DNA of 64,000 bases from Gastracanthus pulcherrimus (Eukaryota > Arthropoda > Insecta > Hymenoptera > Pteromalidae), in assembly GCA_949152435.1 (NCBI GenBank), contig OX424574.1, forward strand, positions 40,948,345 through 41,012,344, given 5' to 3'. Under the pieces are notes generated by a model that saw only the letters and a list, made by a program, of their open reading frames with translations, did not search any database and was not told the DNA's origin. The position numbers and the translations under genes were made by a program. Positions 22,401-31,870 of this stretch are shown piece after piece; within the stretch, counting starts at the first letter, position 1; the number at the start of each line of letters is the position of its first letter.

Positions 22401-24997
22401 CATGTAGCCAATCAAGAGAAGCTTGGAAATTCTTTCTTACTTCATCATGAAAAGTTTCTAAATCTTCTAGAGCTTGTTCTGCTAAACCTCGCCACTCAGT
22501 TTCACCATAGTTTAAATACCATTGATTACAAAGGGCAACCACACATTCATCTCCAGATCGAGAAATGATTTTCTTTTCAGGTTCATAATAAATCGCAGCT
22601 TCATTATTACTTATCATTTCATCTCTTATATTCTTTTTGATATCTTGTATTTTTTGGTTTTTGTATTTACCAACTAATAGTATACCTTCATAAAAACCTT
22701 TCAAATAAACCATCTCTTTAGCTTGCTGTAATTTTATTGAATCATTCTGAGATTGTATATTTAGTTGTTCATAGACTGTAACAGCGGACAATTTTCCAAA
22801 TTCTGGTATTTCAAGAATTGAGATCTAGAAGAAAAAAAGACTGCTTTAATATACTATCTTATTGATTTCACTAATTACAAATTATATTTTGAATTTACTT
22901 ACGGGATCATATGGCAAGACCATATTGTCTGTAATTCCATATTTTTCTCTAAATGGCTGCTTTTTCTTTAAATCTACCAGTGCAGCATAATCATCAGGAG
23001 AATCACTAGGTACAGATGTTACGATACCAGTACCTTTGTCTTCTTTAATTGTCAGCATTGGCAAAGTGTAAACAATATCATAAGAAGTGTTTGGTGATTT
23101 TAAAGATGCTCCCAAGATATCCTAAGATTTTTTAATTTTTATACCATTAAATACAAAATTAGAATTAAAGTAAATTCGATAACCAACATATGTGATAATA
23201 ATATTACTTACCAATCCAATTAATTCAACAACAATATCGATTTTACCTTCTTCTTTAGTAAAACCTTGCCAAGACATGTTTCTTGCTGCTCTTTCAGTCG
23301 ATATGAAAATTTCATTATTTGCTGTTGAAAAAGCAATGTAACGTACATCTGGATGTACCCAACAATTTGTTTGACCATACATTGTTTCTGGTCTAAGGGT
23401 AGCAGCTACTAAGTACACAGGTGTTTTATCAGAAATAGACCTAAAATTACATTGACCTTAAATTTCAAACCTATACAATAGTACAAAATACTTAATTTTA
23501 GATAATACGTAGTTGTACAAATAAAATAACTTACTGGAGTTTTTTAGGATATGGCTGTAACACTTTTATTTTTATTAAAGTGTATTCTTGAGGACCAACT
23601 CCTTCGCCAGAATGTCTATCATGGTCCATGCATGGCTGGTTATCTTTCGGTGAAAAAATCGTATATCTCTTACCATACTTAACCTTATTCCTTGCTTTAA
23701 GATGATAAAACTGCCACCGCACAAATGAATCAAAGAATGGGTTAGCATCTGTTGTTATAAATGTACGTCGCCAATCTATCTGTATATGTTTGTTCAAATT
23801 AATTGTTGTCAAAAAAGTATATGGTAATTATTTCTATACAATTAGCTATGTAACATACATATAGACCAAAAGCTTTCAAATCTTGTACTGCAAGAGGTGG
23901 AAAGTAATCAAGCCAATATGCAGCATCAGCAAAATGTTTGATTTCCTCATCCTTAAGTCCAAGACTTTGCATTATTTGCCATTGATATTTAGCTGTACCA
24001 GTTTTTGCTACTGCTTTACTCTGTAAAAAAAAATTAAAAATATTTTTAAATACATATTTTGCAATTTAATCACACAAGAAAATTTTAGATAATATTTTAT
24101 TGTTAAATATTACATTCAGTTAGTCTAATAAAAATTATTAATTCAAATTCAGTCGTGCTAAAGAAGAAAATTTATTTAATTAAATATTTAATAACTTACT
24201 TTTTTTCCTTTACTCTTATCCACAATTACTATATCATTATTTGGTTCCTCTACAGTTTCTTCCTCAAAAGCAGGAAACTGTGGGGGATACCCAAAAGTTT
24301 CCATTTCACGCTTCAGTTTATCAGCACAAGCTTTAATCGGCATTCCTGTACAGTGGAAACCAAAGGGGAAAAGTACTTTCTTCCCTAATAGCCGATTGTA
24401 TCTCACTGCAAACTAAAATAACAAAAATCATTATGATAATTTTATAATATTACTAAGATGCATTCTGCTTATCATACCAACAAATATAATACCTCGCATT
24501 TTGATAATGAAAACGCATGTCCTAAATGAAGTCTACCATTCATGTAAGGAAATGGAAAGGTAGCAAAAAATTTCTCATCCCTTTTTTTTCTTGGTTGCGA
24601 TGGAGCATCTTCTTCAAAAGTCTTAGTAGCTTCCCATTTTTGTTGAGTATCATGCTCAATCTTTTGTAAGTATTGAACTTTAAAAGTACCTTTTCTTTCA
24701 GCAGCTGTAGCCTGAAATAAATAACAATTTTATGTAATTTTTAAGAAAACTAACACTGGTTACATTATTTTATCGTCTTAATTATGTTTGATTTTAAAAT
24801 ATTACATTCTAACTTACTTAATTTATTTATTCAATAAACAATTTTAGAAAACGTAATATTTTGAATTGATTGAGTTTTAAAAAATGAGGTTAGGTGAAAA
24901 GTGATGTGAAGATTATTCAATCAATACGCTGTGATCTTTAGCGGATTTTCAATGATATAATAGTATGTAAAAAGTACTTTTGAACTGTTCTTACCAT
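10490..24997 (-). CDS. LARS1: Leucyl-tRNA synthetase, cytoplasmic
   Basis: Class I synthetase that charges tRNA-Leu and acts in the cytosolic multi-synthetase complex (family knowledge). Sixteen exons join in frame to 1185 residues (human about 1176): 24995-24997 (the ATG alone), 24493-24711, 24200-24412, 23859-24020, 23535-23779, 23212-23440, 22903-23121, 22371-22824, 16719-16857, 16364-16643, 15956-16206, 12801-13035, 11473-11730, 11166-11381, 10857-11082, 10490-10698. The summed length is a multiple of three. The HIGH box is HLGH at residues 63-66. The CP1 editing domain carries TLRPET (295-300) and GTGIVTSVPSDSPDD (387-401). KMSKS is at 721-725, split by an intron between K and M. The C-terminal eukaryotic extension is complete. 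The intron at 16858-22370 contains an antisense LINE, and the intron at 13036-15955 contains nested foldback elements; neither disrupts a splice site. Confidence 0.96.
11975..12560 (+). pseudogene. Jockey-superfamily LINE relic (3' part of ORF2)
   Basis: Lies in the LARS1 intron 11731-12800, antisense to the gene. Conceptual translation gives the post-catalytic part of a LINE reverse transcriptase: a SFEKHIDHISNK-like stretch, then TLTYGSVIWVPHW, then in a shifted frame VQHKFVRYILAKNREPMS, FNIPR, and SNYGFYSPINRLYTVWNSL. Frame changes and the missing 5' part show that it is dead on arrival or decayed. It is not the same family as the intact LINE at 17569-21974. Confidence 0.75.
13697..13951. 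mobile_element. MITE E (TGCCCATCTCAAC termini)
   Basis: A 255 bp segment whose ends are TGCCCATCTCAAC and its near-complement GTTGAGATGGGCA. Complementarity runs about 45 bp on each side (GGCCACTTTTT, AGCGGGAC). It is nested within the centre of element D. Sequence like its termini recurs near 29757-29790. No target duplication is evident. Confidence 0.7.
14216..14390. mobile_element. MITE F, 175 bp, with CTTTA duplication
   Basis: Terminal inverted repeats of about 46 bp begin GGTGCGTTCGATTTAGAAAG on the left and end with the complement of GGTACGTTCGATTTAGAAAG on the right. CTTTA flanks both sides (14211-14215 and 14391-14395) as a probable 5 bp target-site duplication. The element lies inside element D. 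Confidence 0.75.
14900..15574. mobile_element. Foldback element C with TAA target duplication, inserted in element D
   Basis: A 675 bp palindromic element with termini GGTAGTTCTTTCATGAGA and complement. The inner arms belong to family A (GTTCCTTGAAAGATTTCAGG and its inverse). It interrupts the right arm of element D. The uninterrupted left arm of D (about 13380-13400) shows the pre-insertion sequence and reveals TAA at 14897-14899 and 15575-15577 as a 3 bp duplication. A TAA duplication and GG-led termini fit PIF/Harbinger-type mobilisation; the class is an inference. Confidence 0.82.
17021..17290. repeat. Nested inverted repeats upstream of the LINE
   Basis: AGCCCAGGCTTGAAGT (17021-17036) is repeated inverted at 17145-17160 and, in shortened form, at 17275-17288. 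A second pair, GTTGATCATGATTTTTA (17078-17094) and its complement (17234-17252), lies between them. It could be a small palindromic transposon that predates the LINE, or structure in the LINE 5' untranslated region. Confidence 0.55.
17569..19104 (+). CDS. LINE ORF1: zinc-knuckle nucleic-acid-binding (gag-like) protein
   Basis: A 511-residue protein expected to coat element RNA and assist target-primed reverse transcription (family knowledge). The N-terminus has a Cys/His cluster (C28, C39, C42, H47 and a later C-P-A-H near residues 66-69) resembling a PHD/RING-like finger. A lysine- and glutamate-rich, probably coiled-coil stretch follows (about 75-180). The C-terminal third has a classic CCHC knuckle (CNKCGRFGHNPRNC, about 365-378) followed by two further Cys-rich repeats (CCINCAGTH and CINC). 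The tail has a repeated LSKNA motif. The stop codon overlaps the start of ORF2 by one base (TAATG), which suggests coupled termination and reinitiation. No internal stops or frameshifts are present. Confidence 0.85.
   Translation: MDDVIMASGGGGLPPEPPDINSEPAYTCHPKNKVTTVICVVCDNIYHKSDFDKYKDKIYVGKALVVCPAHVELVLTLKENKIKLDENARILIAQIKSAKEEKIKHKILNELNVISENTQKSGTNEKLDATLLSENSELENLNIENQLLKQLNSELMDKNTLLKRLLKKEKNEDEFEKVQINQKTYAEVLINKSVNKKKRVPAIIVENKKKDKNPKDFSKKVCNYLIDDKNIQTKYVKSINDNELLIKSLDERSAKTTFDVLTKKLSNNYNVVYEKIESPKMKIVGVDPTQMNQDELENDINRRNFSEYQDKCKILHINEITTTNKLSLIIEVPRDLYKRIRDNQNKIFIGYQSCRVWDLINIKPCNKCGRFGHNPRNCENELCCINCAGTHISSQCDNLSNKVCINCFYSNTKYKTNLEVNHVVNDTEKCIIFKKKLNRYISMTDYPMNPTIPRYMGNVENYKKNTTTMNSTKPRMKSAILSKNATLSKNAPLSTSILSLTSPSTSRNKSK
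19104..21974 (+). CDS. LINE ORF2: apurinic-type endonuclease and reverse transcriptase
   Basis: A 956-residue polyprotein. The N-terminal exonuclease-endonuclease-phosphatase domain (about 30-255) includes VNIRSLNANYTKLE, SETWC, GDFNID (about 173-178) and the TDHYPLF end motif. The reverse transcriptase (about 460-790) has YRPISL, FLDLAKAFDTVNH, GVPQGTILGPLLF and the catalytic box YADD (698-701), followed by KYLGIVFDYNLKW. No RNase H domain is visible. All catalytic motifs look intact and the frame is open throughout, so the copy may be recently inserted. The translation start at 19104 is set by the TAATG overlap with ORF1. Two pieces of relatives are seen: a decayed close relative at 30765-31125 and a distant one at 11975-12560. 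Confidence 0.92.
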   Translation: MEQHLNLIEEFQKEVIQEEISYLDLKTLNKNLNIKDSLILYVNIRSLNANYTKLEIFIKSLRIKPYIIVCSETWCLHNCQYFAIQGYNLYYNNSKINQNDGVVVYIKDCVTEITETIEIGKLKILNTRITLNRGISLEISTLYRCHNLSCTELISNLKSYMNGKKNIKNHLIIGDFNIDIMKEDHNSQELLNNMLEKGFYPGFIYTTRPNDNSGEGTCIDNIYIKTKSLDTKSFKLLIPFTDHYPLFIKINNSQTLNKENICYKYDYIKLRRVAAMKNWNIIESMHDPEEATTTLITEIQDCLEKSKYVLKNGKNNKNKPRKDWITKAIMISCERKGQLYVKMRNEPNNERIKLEYRNYTKSLDKIIKEAKSKHERNLIIKSSNNSKQLWKHIKSKLGTKSQNNNTINKIIMNNDEIIDDPTKIANQMNSYFCKIGMNLSNKINIPQGKILKLPPMNCNSIFIKPTNNFEILQIIENMKIKNGGVDKIPTKALKILSNLIVNALTHIFNICLEKSIWPESLKTAEVVPIFKAGNKMEISNYRPISLISNIAKVLEKIVFVRLQEFFDKFKLLTHNQYGFVKNKGTKDALSYITKEIYSNLDKSKPIAITFLDLAKAFDTVNHSILLDKLYNYGIRGKAHKLIMNYLSNRRQKVRIGITESQYETIDTGVPQGTILGPLLFIIYVNDLLINRTDSTISYADDTAIIASDDTWEKVENKMNKYLDDIANWLALNKLSLNINKTTYITFGNYCDSVPKDMNIKIQGTKICRVEYCKYLGIVFDYNLKWDRHIEYIIKKTKYILFILYKMSKYMQSDTLKIIYYAFFHSIITYGNIAWGGAYRNNLELLQKTQNRILKIVNKNSFNQDNPLNLKQIFAYECVSYHYNELKNLYLTSKSKTRNKLIIPPKCSKAVSDKSNHIRAIQVYNCLPTININLKILDISKIYNKKKLKKWISTNIL

Positions 24998-24999
24998 TT

Positions 25000-25984
25000 T
25001 ATAATATAATTTAAATATATATACTAATTAGCGTGATGAAATAGCGTGCTTTGCACGCAGCTTCCACACGGCTGTTTTGTATACAGCAGAGAAACTATAG
25101 AGAGTACACGTGTACTACTGAATATACCAATACGTATATTACATCTATACGGATGATTCCGCCGTAATTTGCCCACCTCATTCGGAAAAAAATTCCGTCC
25201 TAATTTTTATGTATGGCATAACCAACTATATTTGGTAAAAGCCAGAAACGTACATAAGTGCTATCTTTTAAAACAAATCAATACAAAAACAACAAGTCAG
25301 TTTCGTAACATGTCCAAAACTCAAATTTCGATATAAAACGACACTCAACAGTCAACGTGCAGAAGTATAAGGTGTAGGTAAAAAAATTTCCTGCGTGTAC
25401 ATATTAAACTATAGAGTTAGTAATATACATTTGTAGGTATTGATTTTAAACTCAAAATTCACTAATTATCATTTAATGCAAGGTGCATACGTTTTGTCCA
25501 TCAGTTTGCGATAAAATACTGCAATCATCATGATGACAGTAACAGTATCTTCACCAAAAAGCGCAGTATGTTTGTTATAATAGACCATCCTGGCGGTAGA
25601 TTCGTAAGCTATTATATTTATGACTCATCAAATGTATCCGGAAAGAGATAGCTAGGAATTCAAAATTTCGCGGAGTATAAACAGTTTTCTCGACTTCAGA
25701 TTTCAGTAAAAAGTAGTAGAGGTCAGTTTTCGTAACTATACTATTATAATATACTAAATTACTATCTAGATACTAACTGTTTATTAGGATGTTTAAGTAA
25801 AAAGTATTTTTAATAGTAAAGTGCATAAAATTTATTCGCCAAAAAATTCGTATGTTAAATCTAAGAGTTATGAGAGCAGTTTAAAAGTAAAATATCAGTT
25901 CCGTAACACCCTATAGTAGAAGTTAACTCTTGTAAATTTAGGGGAATCAATGCAGGCTGAGAGTAAAAATCAGCTATTTTAACT
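25000..25984. other. AT-rich sequence upstream of LARS1
   Basis: This contains the LARS1 promoter and the 5' untranslated region next to the ATG at 24997. I see no clear core promoter element and no other gene. Several short GTAA/GTCA-rich words recur without forming a clean repeat. Confidence 0.45.
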
Positions 25985-26830
25985 GAAGGTGCCTTTTCAC
26001 GCAGCGAATTTTTCGTTGCCAATGATCTTTAGCGAATGGTTCGCTGCGAAATAGTAAATAATTCATCGCGACTTGTTTAATGTAAGTAAACATTCCGTCT
26101 TGAAGAAGTAGAACACAAATTCGGGCTATACATATACTTACCCGTATGGAAAAAACTCTCAAGTTGGGTGTTATTTCGTACCCTCAACTGGATTTTTATA
26201 TTGTACAAGTCTAATAACCCACCAAATTTTAATTGAGGGTACGAAATAACACTCAACTTAAGAGTTTTTTCCATACAGGTATGTCGTAAAAGCTAGCTTA
26301 TGAAAAGTTACATTACTTATATTTTAGCAAGAATTATTTTAATCATTATTTCAATATTATAGTTTGAGTTAGCATACTAACTGAGTTATTTGAAATGTAT
26401 GAAAAAACGTTATTACTAATTACTTGATTTAATCAACAGAATCAGCGGCTAATAAATTTATTTAATTGTTTACAAGTGCATTAGTATGAAAATATCCGAA
26501 AAGAAGAAGCTGATGTAGCTCTATATAGCTGTATAATTTTATATATTCTGAAAAATAACATTGGATAACACCAATATATTTGTTCTTTATTCTATCTCTA
26601 ATTCTATCTCAATTGAATCTCTAATTCTACATCCAGTTAGATAGTAATAATAGCATAACGCCACAATAGGTTACGGTATTTATTGTTTTAAAGCATCCGT
26701 CAATTGTCACAAATATTCGCTAAAAGCTGAAAAATTTTAGCGATCAGCGATTACTTACTCGCAAGTAGCAAATGGTCACGTCGTGACACTCAATCGCGGT
26801 GATTTATTCGCTGCATGAAATTGCACCTTC
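25985..26830. mobile_element. Non-autonomous DNA transposon with GAAGGTGC ends
   Basis: The left end (GAAGGTGCC, TTTCACGCAGCGAA) and right end (TTCGCTGCATGAAA, GCACCTTC) are inverted repeats of about 24 bp with few mismatches, giving an ~846 bp element. It contains a second, smaller palindrome at 26140-26280. No transposase is encoded and no clear target duplication was found. Confidence 0.7.
26140..26280. mobile_element. Small MITE nested in the 25985-26830 element
   Basis: A 141 bp near-perfect palindrome: the ACCCGTATGGAAAAAACTCT left arm is mirrored by the right arm ending at 26280. The arms run for about 55 bp, including TGTTATTTCGTACCCTCAA. It is nested inside a larger element and non-coding. 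Confidence 0.8.
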
Positions 26831-26924
26831 ATTCGACGTTTTGGAATGTAAGTAGGTTTATATTATTCGCTTAACAAATATCCGCAGTAGTTAGGGCATC
26901 CGCAGAAATACAAACATCTACCCT

Positions 26925-27245
26925 ATGTTTTATTAATGAAGTATACTTTCTGCAATTTAAACTTTTCTAAAGAATAAAAATCGTCATTTATTCTTTTGTA
27001 ATTATGAGGAGAAAATTTATTCTTTAATAAAGTATACTTTCTGCAATTTAATCTTTTTGTAAATAATAAACATCGACACTTATTCTTTAAAAGTATAAAA
27101 CAGAAATTTATTCTTTACAAAAGAATAAATTGTACGATTTAATAATTTCGTATAGAATAAACATCGACATTTATTGTATAAAAGTATAAAAGCAGAAATT
27201 TATTCTATACAAAATAATAAATTGTACGATTTAATCTTTTAAACT
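26925..27245. repeat. Tandem repeat of ~90-110 bp units
   Basis: Three degenerate units share TTTATTCTTTACAAAAGAAT-like blocks, ATAAACATCGACATTTATT and a TACGATTTAATCTTTT-type end. A partial inverted copy with the same words (AAAGTATACTTTATTAAAGA, AATAAGTGTCGATGTTTATT in complement) is found at 39740-39830. It is probably part of a dispersed repeat. Confidence 0.65.
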
Positions 27246-27415
27246 CATTGTCAAATTCCCTAAAGAATAAAATCAGCTTTTTATACTTTTCTAAAGTAGA
27301 GAAACCCTGTTTTATTCTTCCTAATGCCAACTTTTAATCATTTAGGTTTAGAGTGATACTACATTATAATAAAAAACCAACCGAACCACAGCTTCTCATT
27401 TTTATTTATAGTATA

Positions 27416-28252
27416 GGGGAGGGTGGAGCATCAGTGGCACCCTAACTTTTAACAAGGATTATATAAAAATGATAGACACAGAACATTTTAAAAGCACAAA
27501 AAGTTAGGAAATTATATCAAGAATCGAAAGCGACAGTTGAATATGTGTTTTCTGTGACACATTAATTTATATAAATCGAAAAGTAAAGTCAGTCAAAACT
27601 GCTCTACGTGTCCCACTAGGGGGCAACTGTGGCATCCGGTGGGGCACGTAGAACACGGCTATTCATGAGGTATTTTCACATTTATAATTTTACGTAAATA
27701 ATCAAATGAAAATTTAAAAAATCAGAAGTACTGTGCATATAATTGATTGTATGTTATGATTTACAATGAAAAATAGCGAAATTCGATCTTACAGCGTTAT
27801 AAACTTTTAAAGGTTAGGAGGCAAACAGCTGACGCGCCGCGCAACAGATTTCGTGTGCTATTCGTGCCCCACCTAGGTGCCCATCGTGCCCCATTTTCAA
27901 TGCTTTTTCCAACTGTTAATACACAATTACTGAGCACTGCAAGATAAAACATTAAGCAAAGCCTGAAAGTTGGAAGTATAAACTATCAAATAGACTTTGT
28001 TTCAAACGGATCCATTTTTTTCGCGTTCTACCAGCCAAATGAAAAATTAAACTCACCTATTATTTCGGCTTTGAATTTCAAGCTCATTTAATTAATTAGT
28101 TGGACTTTCTTTTTCTATATTATGATCAGAGACAAAAACTAGAAGTATTTTTCTTTAGATTTTCACAATTATTTGCTTAAAAATATCTATTAATCGTTTT
28201 ATTATCGAGGTGACAAACCAACCCGCCTGTCACGCCGTGCCCCACCCTCCCC
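27416..28252. mobile_element. MITE with GGGGAGGGTGG ends flanked by TA
   Basis: The ~837 bp segment begins GGGGAGGGTGGAGCA and ends with the complement of GGGGAGGGTGGGGCA, each flanked by TA. The ends contain runs such as GTGGCACC and GTGCCCCA. Similar G-rich, TA-flanked ends occur at 35268-35912 and 47158-47330. It has no coding capacity. Confidence 0.75.
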
Positions 28253-28354
28253 TAATCTATTTAGACAAATGAAAGAGATCTGTCTTTGAAATTCTCTTAT
28301 TTGTTTACAAATAACCTAATTTGTTACCCGAATATGCTATCAGATTTGCTGAAG

Positions 28355-29701
28355 CATGTATTGCTTAGTTTTTTGGAATACGGAAGCAGAATGGAGTATA
28401 GTTTCAAGAAAATATACGAGGGTTGAAGGCGTTATTGTACAAGCTAAATGGCGTGGAAAGTGGTATCCCGCTAACATTCTTGGAAGCAGCGGTAAATATT
28501 TTTAACCTATTAAGCAGAATATTGCCATTTTTACTCTATTTTTAATTATTTACTAAATAATCACTTTTGCCTTTATTTTAGATAAAAAATGTGATTTACA
28601 AAAATTGAAAGTGTCGACAGAAGGTACTATTATTGGTGATCCAGATGAAGATTCTGCACCGAATTCTAGTTGTCAAAGTATTGACGCTTTATCTGATAGA
28701 TGTAAATTTTTACATTACTACTTCATTAATTTACATATAATTAACCAGATGAATCATCTTTTTTCGCACACCGCATTCTTTAACGAAATTCGGCTCTCAC
28801 GCGCAGCTTCCTTCAACGGCAGCAGAATCTTGCTTGTTGCTTCCTATAGCAGCAGCACGATCTTCTGCAACAGTGCGATCTCGCTCGTTACCTTCGGCGC
28901 TAGATCGATCTCGTACACCACCTCCTGCAGCAGCAGTTCGATCCCGCGCACCGCTTCCTTCAGAGGATGCATCAGGATCTCGTGAAGCGCTTCCGTCAAT
29001 GGCAGCAGAAACTCTCTCGCAGCCTCCGATACGAGCAGATAGAGTTTGTGTGTCGTCTCCTACACCAGAAGCTACATCTTGTGTGCCGCCTCTAATACCA
29101 GTAGCTAGATCTCATGCGCCGCCTCCAATACCAGCAGTTAGATCTTGTGCGCCGTCCCAAATACCAACCACTAACAGTATCGAAACTGCAAAACAGCTCT
29201 CTGAATATCAATTTACAGGAGTAGATAAGCAAAAGAAATCGAAGCTCACCTGAGCTGCAATAAAGAAAAAATTTACTTAAGTGCGTTAGAATTCACATGA
29301 GGAAATAAAAATCTCTCGTAAGCGATGCCGCATGTAAAATTATTGCAATTTATATAATTTTAAAAAACCGCGCAAGACAAATTATATGTATAGTATACCT
29401 ATATGCTTATCTATTACTGATATGTTAAAATATGCGAGATAAATCTTAGACGTCTCTTACAGCAGCAGCACGATCTTGCCAAACGCAACTTTCATCTACA
29501 GTAATATCTGGCTCGTCATTATCAACGACAGAACGATCACGCTTATCATCTTCAGCGACAGTACGATTACGCTCACCACCTACTCTACCTGCAGCTGTAC
29601 CTAACGCACCGCCTCCTTCAGTAGCAGCTTCACTAGCGCAACAAATTGGAGTTGAAAATTTAAATCTAATATTTGTATCGAATCGGTCTAAAGAAGGAAT
29701 G
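28355..29701 (+). CDS. Uncertain multi-exon gene, Ser/Arg/Pro-repeat protein (hypothetical)
   Basis: I do not recognise the family. Candidate exons are: one ending at 28491, reading WSIVSRKYTRVEGVIVQA then KWRGKWYPANILGSS before GT; 28582-28701 (DKKCDLQKLKVSTEGTI, then GDPDEDSAPNSS) with AG and GT on either side; a repeat-rich stretch around 28750-29253 with recurring RSRxPPPA-like units; and 29463-29701, again with TAAARS, TTERSR, TVRLRS repeats. The first two exons join in phase. The third does not join cleanly, because a stop appears in the expected frame after the AG at 28748. The model may therefore be wrong, alternatively spliced or a pseudogene. Glycine-tryptophan-rich text in exon 1 suggests a small reader-type domain, but this is speculation. 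Confidence 0.35.
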
Positions 29702-29979
29702 GTATATTAATTTCTTATAACTAAAAATAACTTTTATTATACACTCGAACGATATGGCCACTTTTTGCCCCTGAAAATCGGGGCAAACGTTGCATATATT
29801 TCCCTTAAACCGGATTTGCGGGGCAAAAATAAATTTAATTTAAAAAATTGTGATCCGTAACTTCAGGCACCGGATCCGACCCGGATCTCCGCCTGAACTC
29901 TCATTTCTAATCGGGAAGCATCTCGTCGGTTGGTTTCCTTAACTGACGAATTATCATTTATTAAAAATAATGAATAATA

Positions 29980-30538
29980 CACGGAGAGAATTTTCTAATA
30001 AAAATTATGACGAAATTCGCAGTAAAAATTACCGTGAATGACTATAAAGCTGGGACACTCTAACTTTCCGGCAGTTTTTATTGATATTTACGATAAATTT
30101 TACCGTACTGAAGGGTAAAATTTGCCTGCCGCAGAGTAAAAGTTTCTGTACGAATCTTAGAAAAAACCCCAAATTTGTGGTAAAATTTGTATGAAATATG
30201 TTTTAAAAATCTGGATTTTCTTCCAATTGTTGTAGCAGTATCATTAATACCTAAATAAGTACATTATACACATTTATATTTGAGTTAACCTAAAATGTGT
30301 ACACGCTCAGTTGTTTCCTTTATCAGCTGTCTTCTTTTTCTCAAATCAGGCAAATTTTACCATTCAGTGCGGTAAAATTTATAGTCTGTGCAGTAAAATT
30401 TGTAATCAATGAGGTAAAGTTTTTAGTAAAATATCAGTAAAAAGTGCCAGAAAGTAGGACTGTCCCAGCTTTATAGTTATTTACGGTAATTTTTACCTTG
30501 AATTTCGTTATAATTTTTATTAGAAAATTCTCTCTGTG
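29980..30538. mobile_element. MITE, family 1 copy 2
   Basis: A 559 bp element, near-identical in sequence and orientation to 1367-1928, with TA on both sides (29978-29979 and 30539-30540). The ends are CACGGAGAGAATTTTCT and its near-complement. High similarity between copies ~28 kb apart suggests recent activity. Confidence 0.9.
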
Positions 30539-30764
30539 TAATAATAGAATAATAATAAAATTTAAATCTTCACCTTATAAATAGCATTTCAATCGCTTGA
30601 ATTTTGTATAAATTAGGATCTCGTGCAAAGTTAAATCATTCAATCCTTTTCCATAATACTCGATTTTTGCGTTCACCGGATTGAACTCCTATCTGTAGCC
30701 GTTATACGTGTTAATTACTTCGTGGACTGAAAATTTTAAAAATATTTAAAAAAAAACAGTTTGG

Positions 30765-31125
30765 AATGAAGCTCAAGAAAATATGAATAAAATTTTACAA
30801 GTGATATTTAAGTAGTTAGCGGTAAATAAGTTATCATTAAATACTGATAAGACTGTGTGTATGATGTATGGTAGCTATATCGATTTAACACAAATAAATG
30901 TAAAGATTCAGGATAGAAATATAACCAGAGTTGAAAATTACAAATATTTGGGAGTAGTTTTTGACTTCAATTTAAAGTGGGACAAACACATTCAATATAT
31001 AATAAAGAAAACAAAATATCAGTATATATCTTTTATAGAATTGCCAAATCAATGTCAACAGATAAATAAAAAAACTGTACAAAAAATACATAAAATAAAA
31101 TATTCCTATTATTTACAGCCAATTG
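30765..31125 (+). pseudogene. Fragment of ORF2 of a LINE related to the intact copy
   Basis: The translation NVKIQDRNITRVENYKYLG, VVFDFNLKWDKHIQYI and IKKTKYQ closely parallels ORF2 of the intact LINE just after its YADD box (IKIQGTKICRVEYCKYLG, VFDYNLKWDRHIEYI). Upstream LAVNKLSLNTDKT also matches. It lacks both ends and is frameshifted downstream, so it is a short dead fragment. Confidence 0.8.
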
Positions 31126-31229
31126 CTCTATCCATCATATTAGTCAAAAACTCAGATGTTTGCTCAAAAATGAAAATTTTGTTCCCAGTGCTTATGTGTC
31201 CAGCTTGTAAGGAACAGGAATCTTATATA

Positions 31230-31870
31230 TATATATATATATATAAATGTATAGCGCACGAGAGAAAATTCTGGAAGCGTCGTCGAAAAGCTCGGCCGGT
31301 TATGTAACATGTCGCGCGATCGCACATCTGGCCGAGCAGTATGGTGTGAGTTTGTTGGTGTGCGAGAGAATCTGAATTCGGCGGTTTGAGCATGAGCGCG
31401 ACTGTGCGCGTACGTTTAGACCACAGCGAGGAGGCCTGCGAGATAGAGGCTCCTGCGCTACCGAGCAAGACGCGTTTCGCCTTGTACGCTTTCTCTCCCT
31501 CTTCACGTGCAAAACCATTCCCGAAAGGGGTAAGTTATTTATCATTATCAGTGCGTGGATTTTGCGAAGAGGCGATATTTATTGTGCGGGGATTTTCTTG
31601 TGTAGTCGCGGATATGGGCGCAGGACAATTCGATGCAGTATAGGCGCAGTAGAACGAGGCGTGGACCGGCGAGACTACAAGATTTTATGGCGGGTTGCGA
31701 CGCTCGTCACTTGCAGTCCATCAACAACTTATCGCAGTGCAGGAGGTGCGCACCTATCTCCGACCTACTCATTATCAAAGATAAGTACTGCGTCCCCGCG
31801 TTTTAAATAGAGAGAGAGAACCATCCGTGTTAGAATCGAGCCGTGTTGCGTGACACATGAGCGCGCGGTT
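31230..31870 (+). promoter_or_regulatory. GC-rich island with possible first coding exon
   Basis: The segment is CpG-rich, in contrast to its neighbours. An ATG at 31392 opens 46 codons (MSATVRVRLDHSEEACEIEA onward) that end exactly at a consensus donor (GTAAGT at 31530). That is the pattern of a short first coding exon. No matching downstream exon was identified before the transposon that starts at 32108, so the gene identity is unknown. A promoter with an untranslated exon is equally possible. Confidence 0.35.

Noticed and set aside
26925..27245. CRISPR-like array
   Set aside because: The repeats are long, diverged and without unique spacers, in a eukaryotic intergenic region. They are a degenerate tandem repeat.
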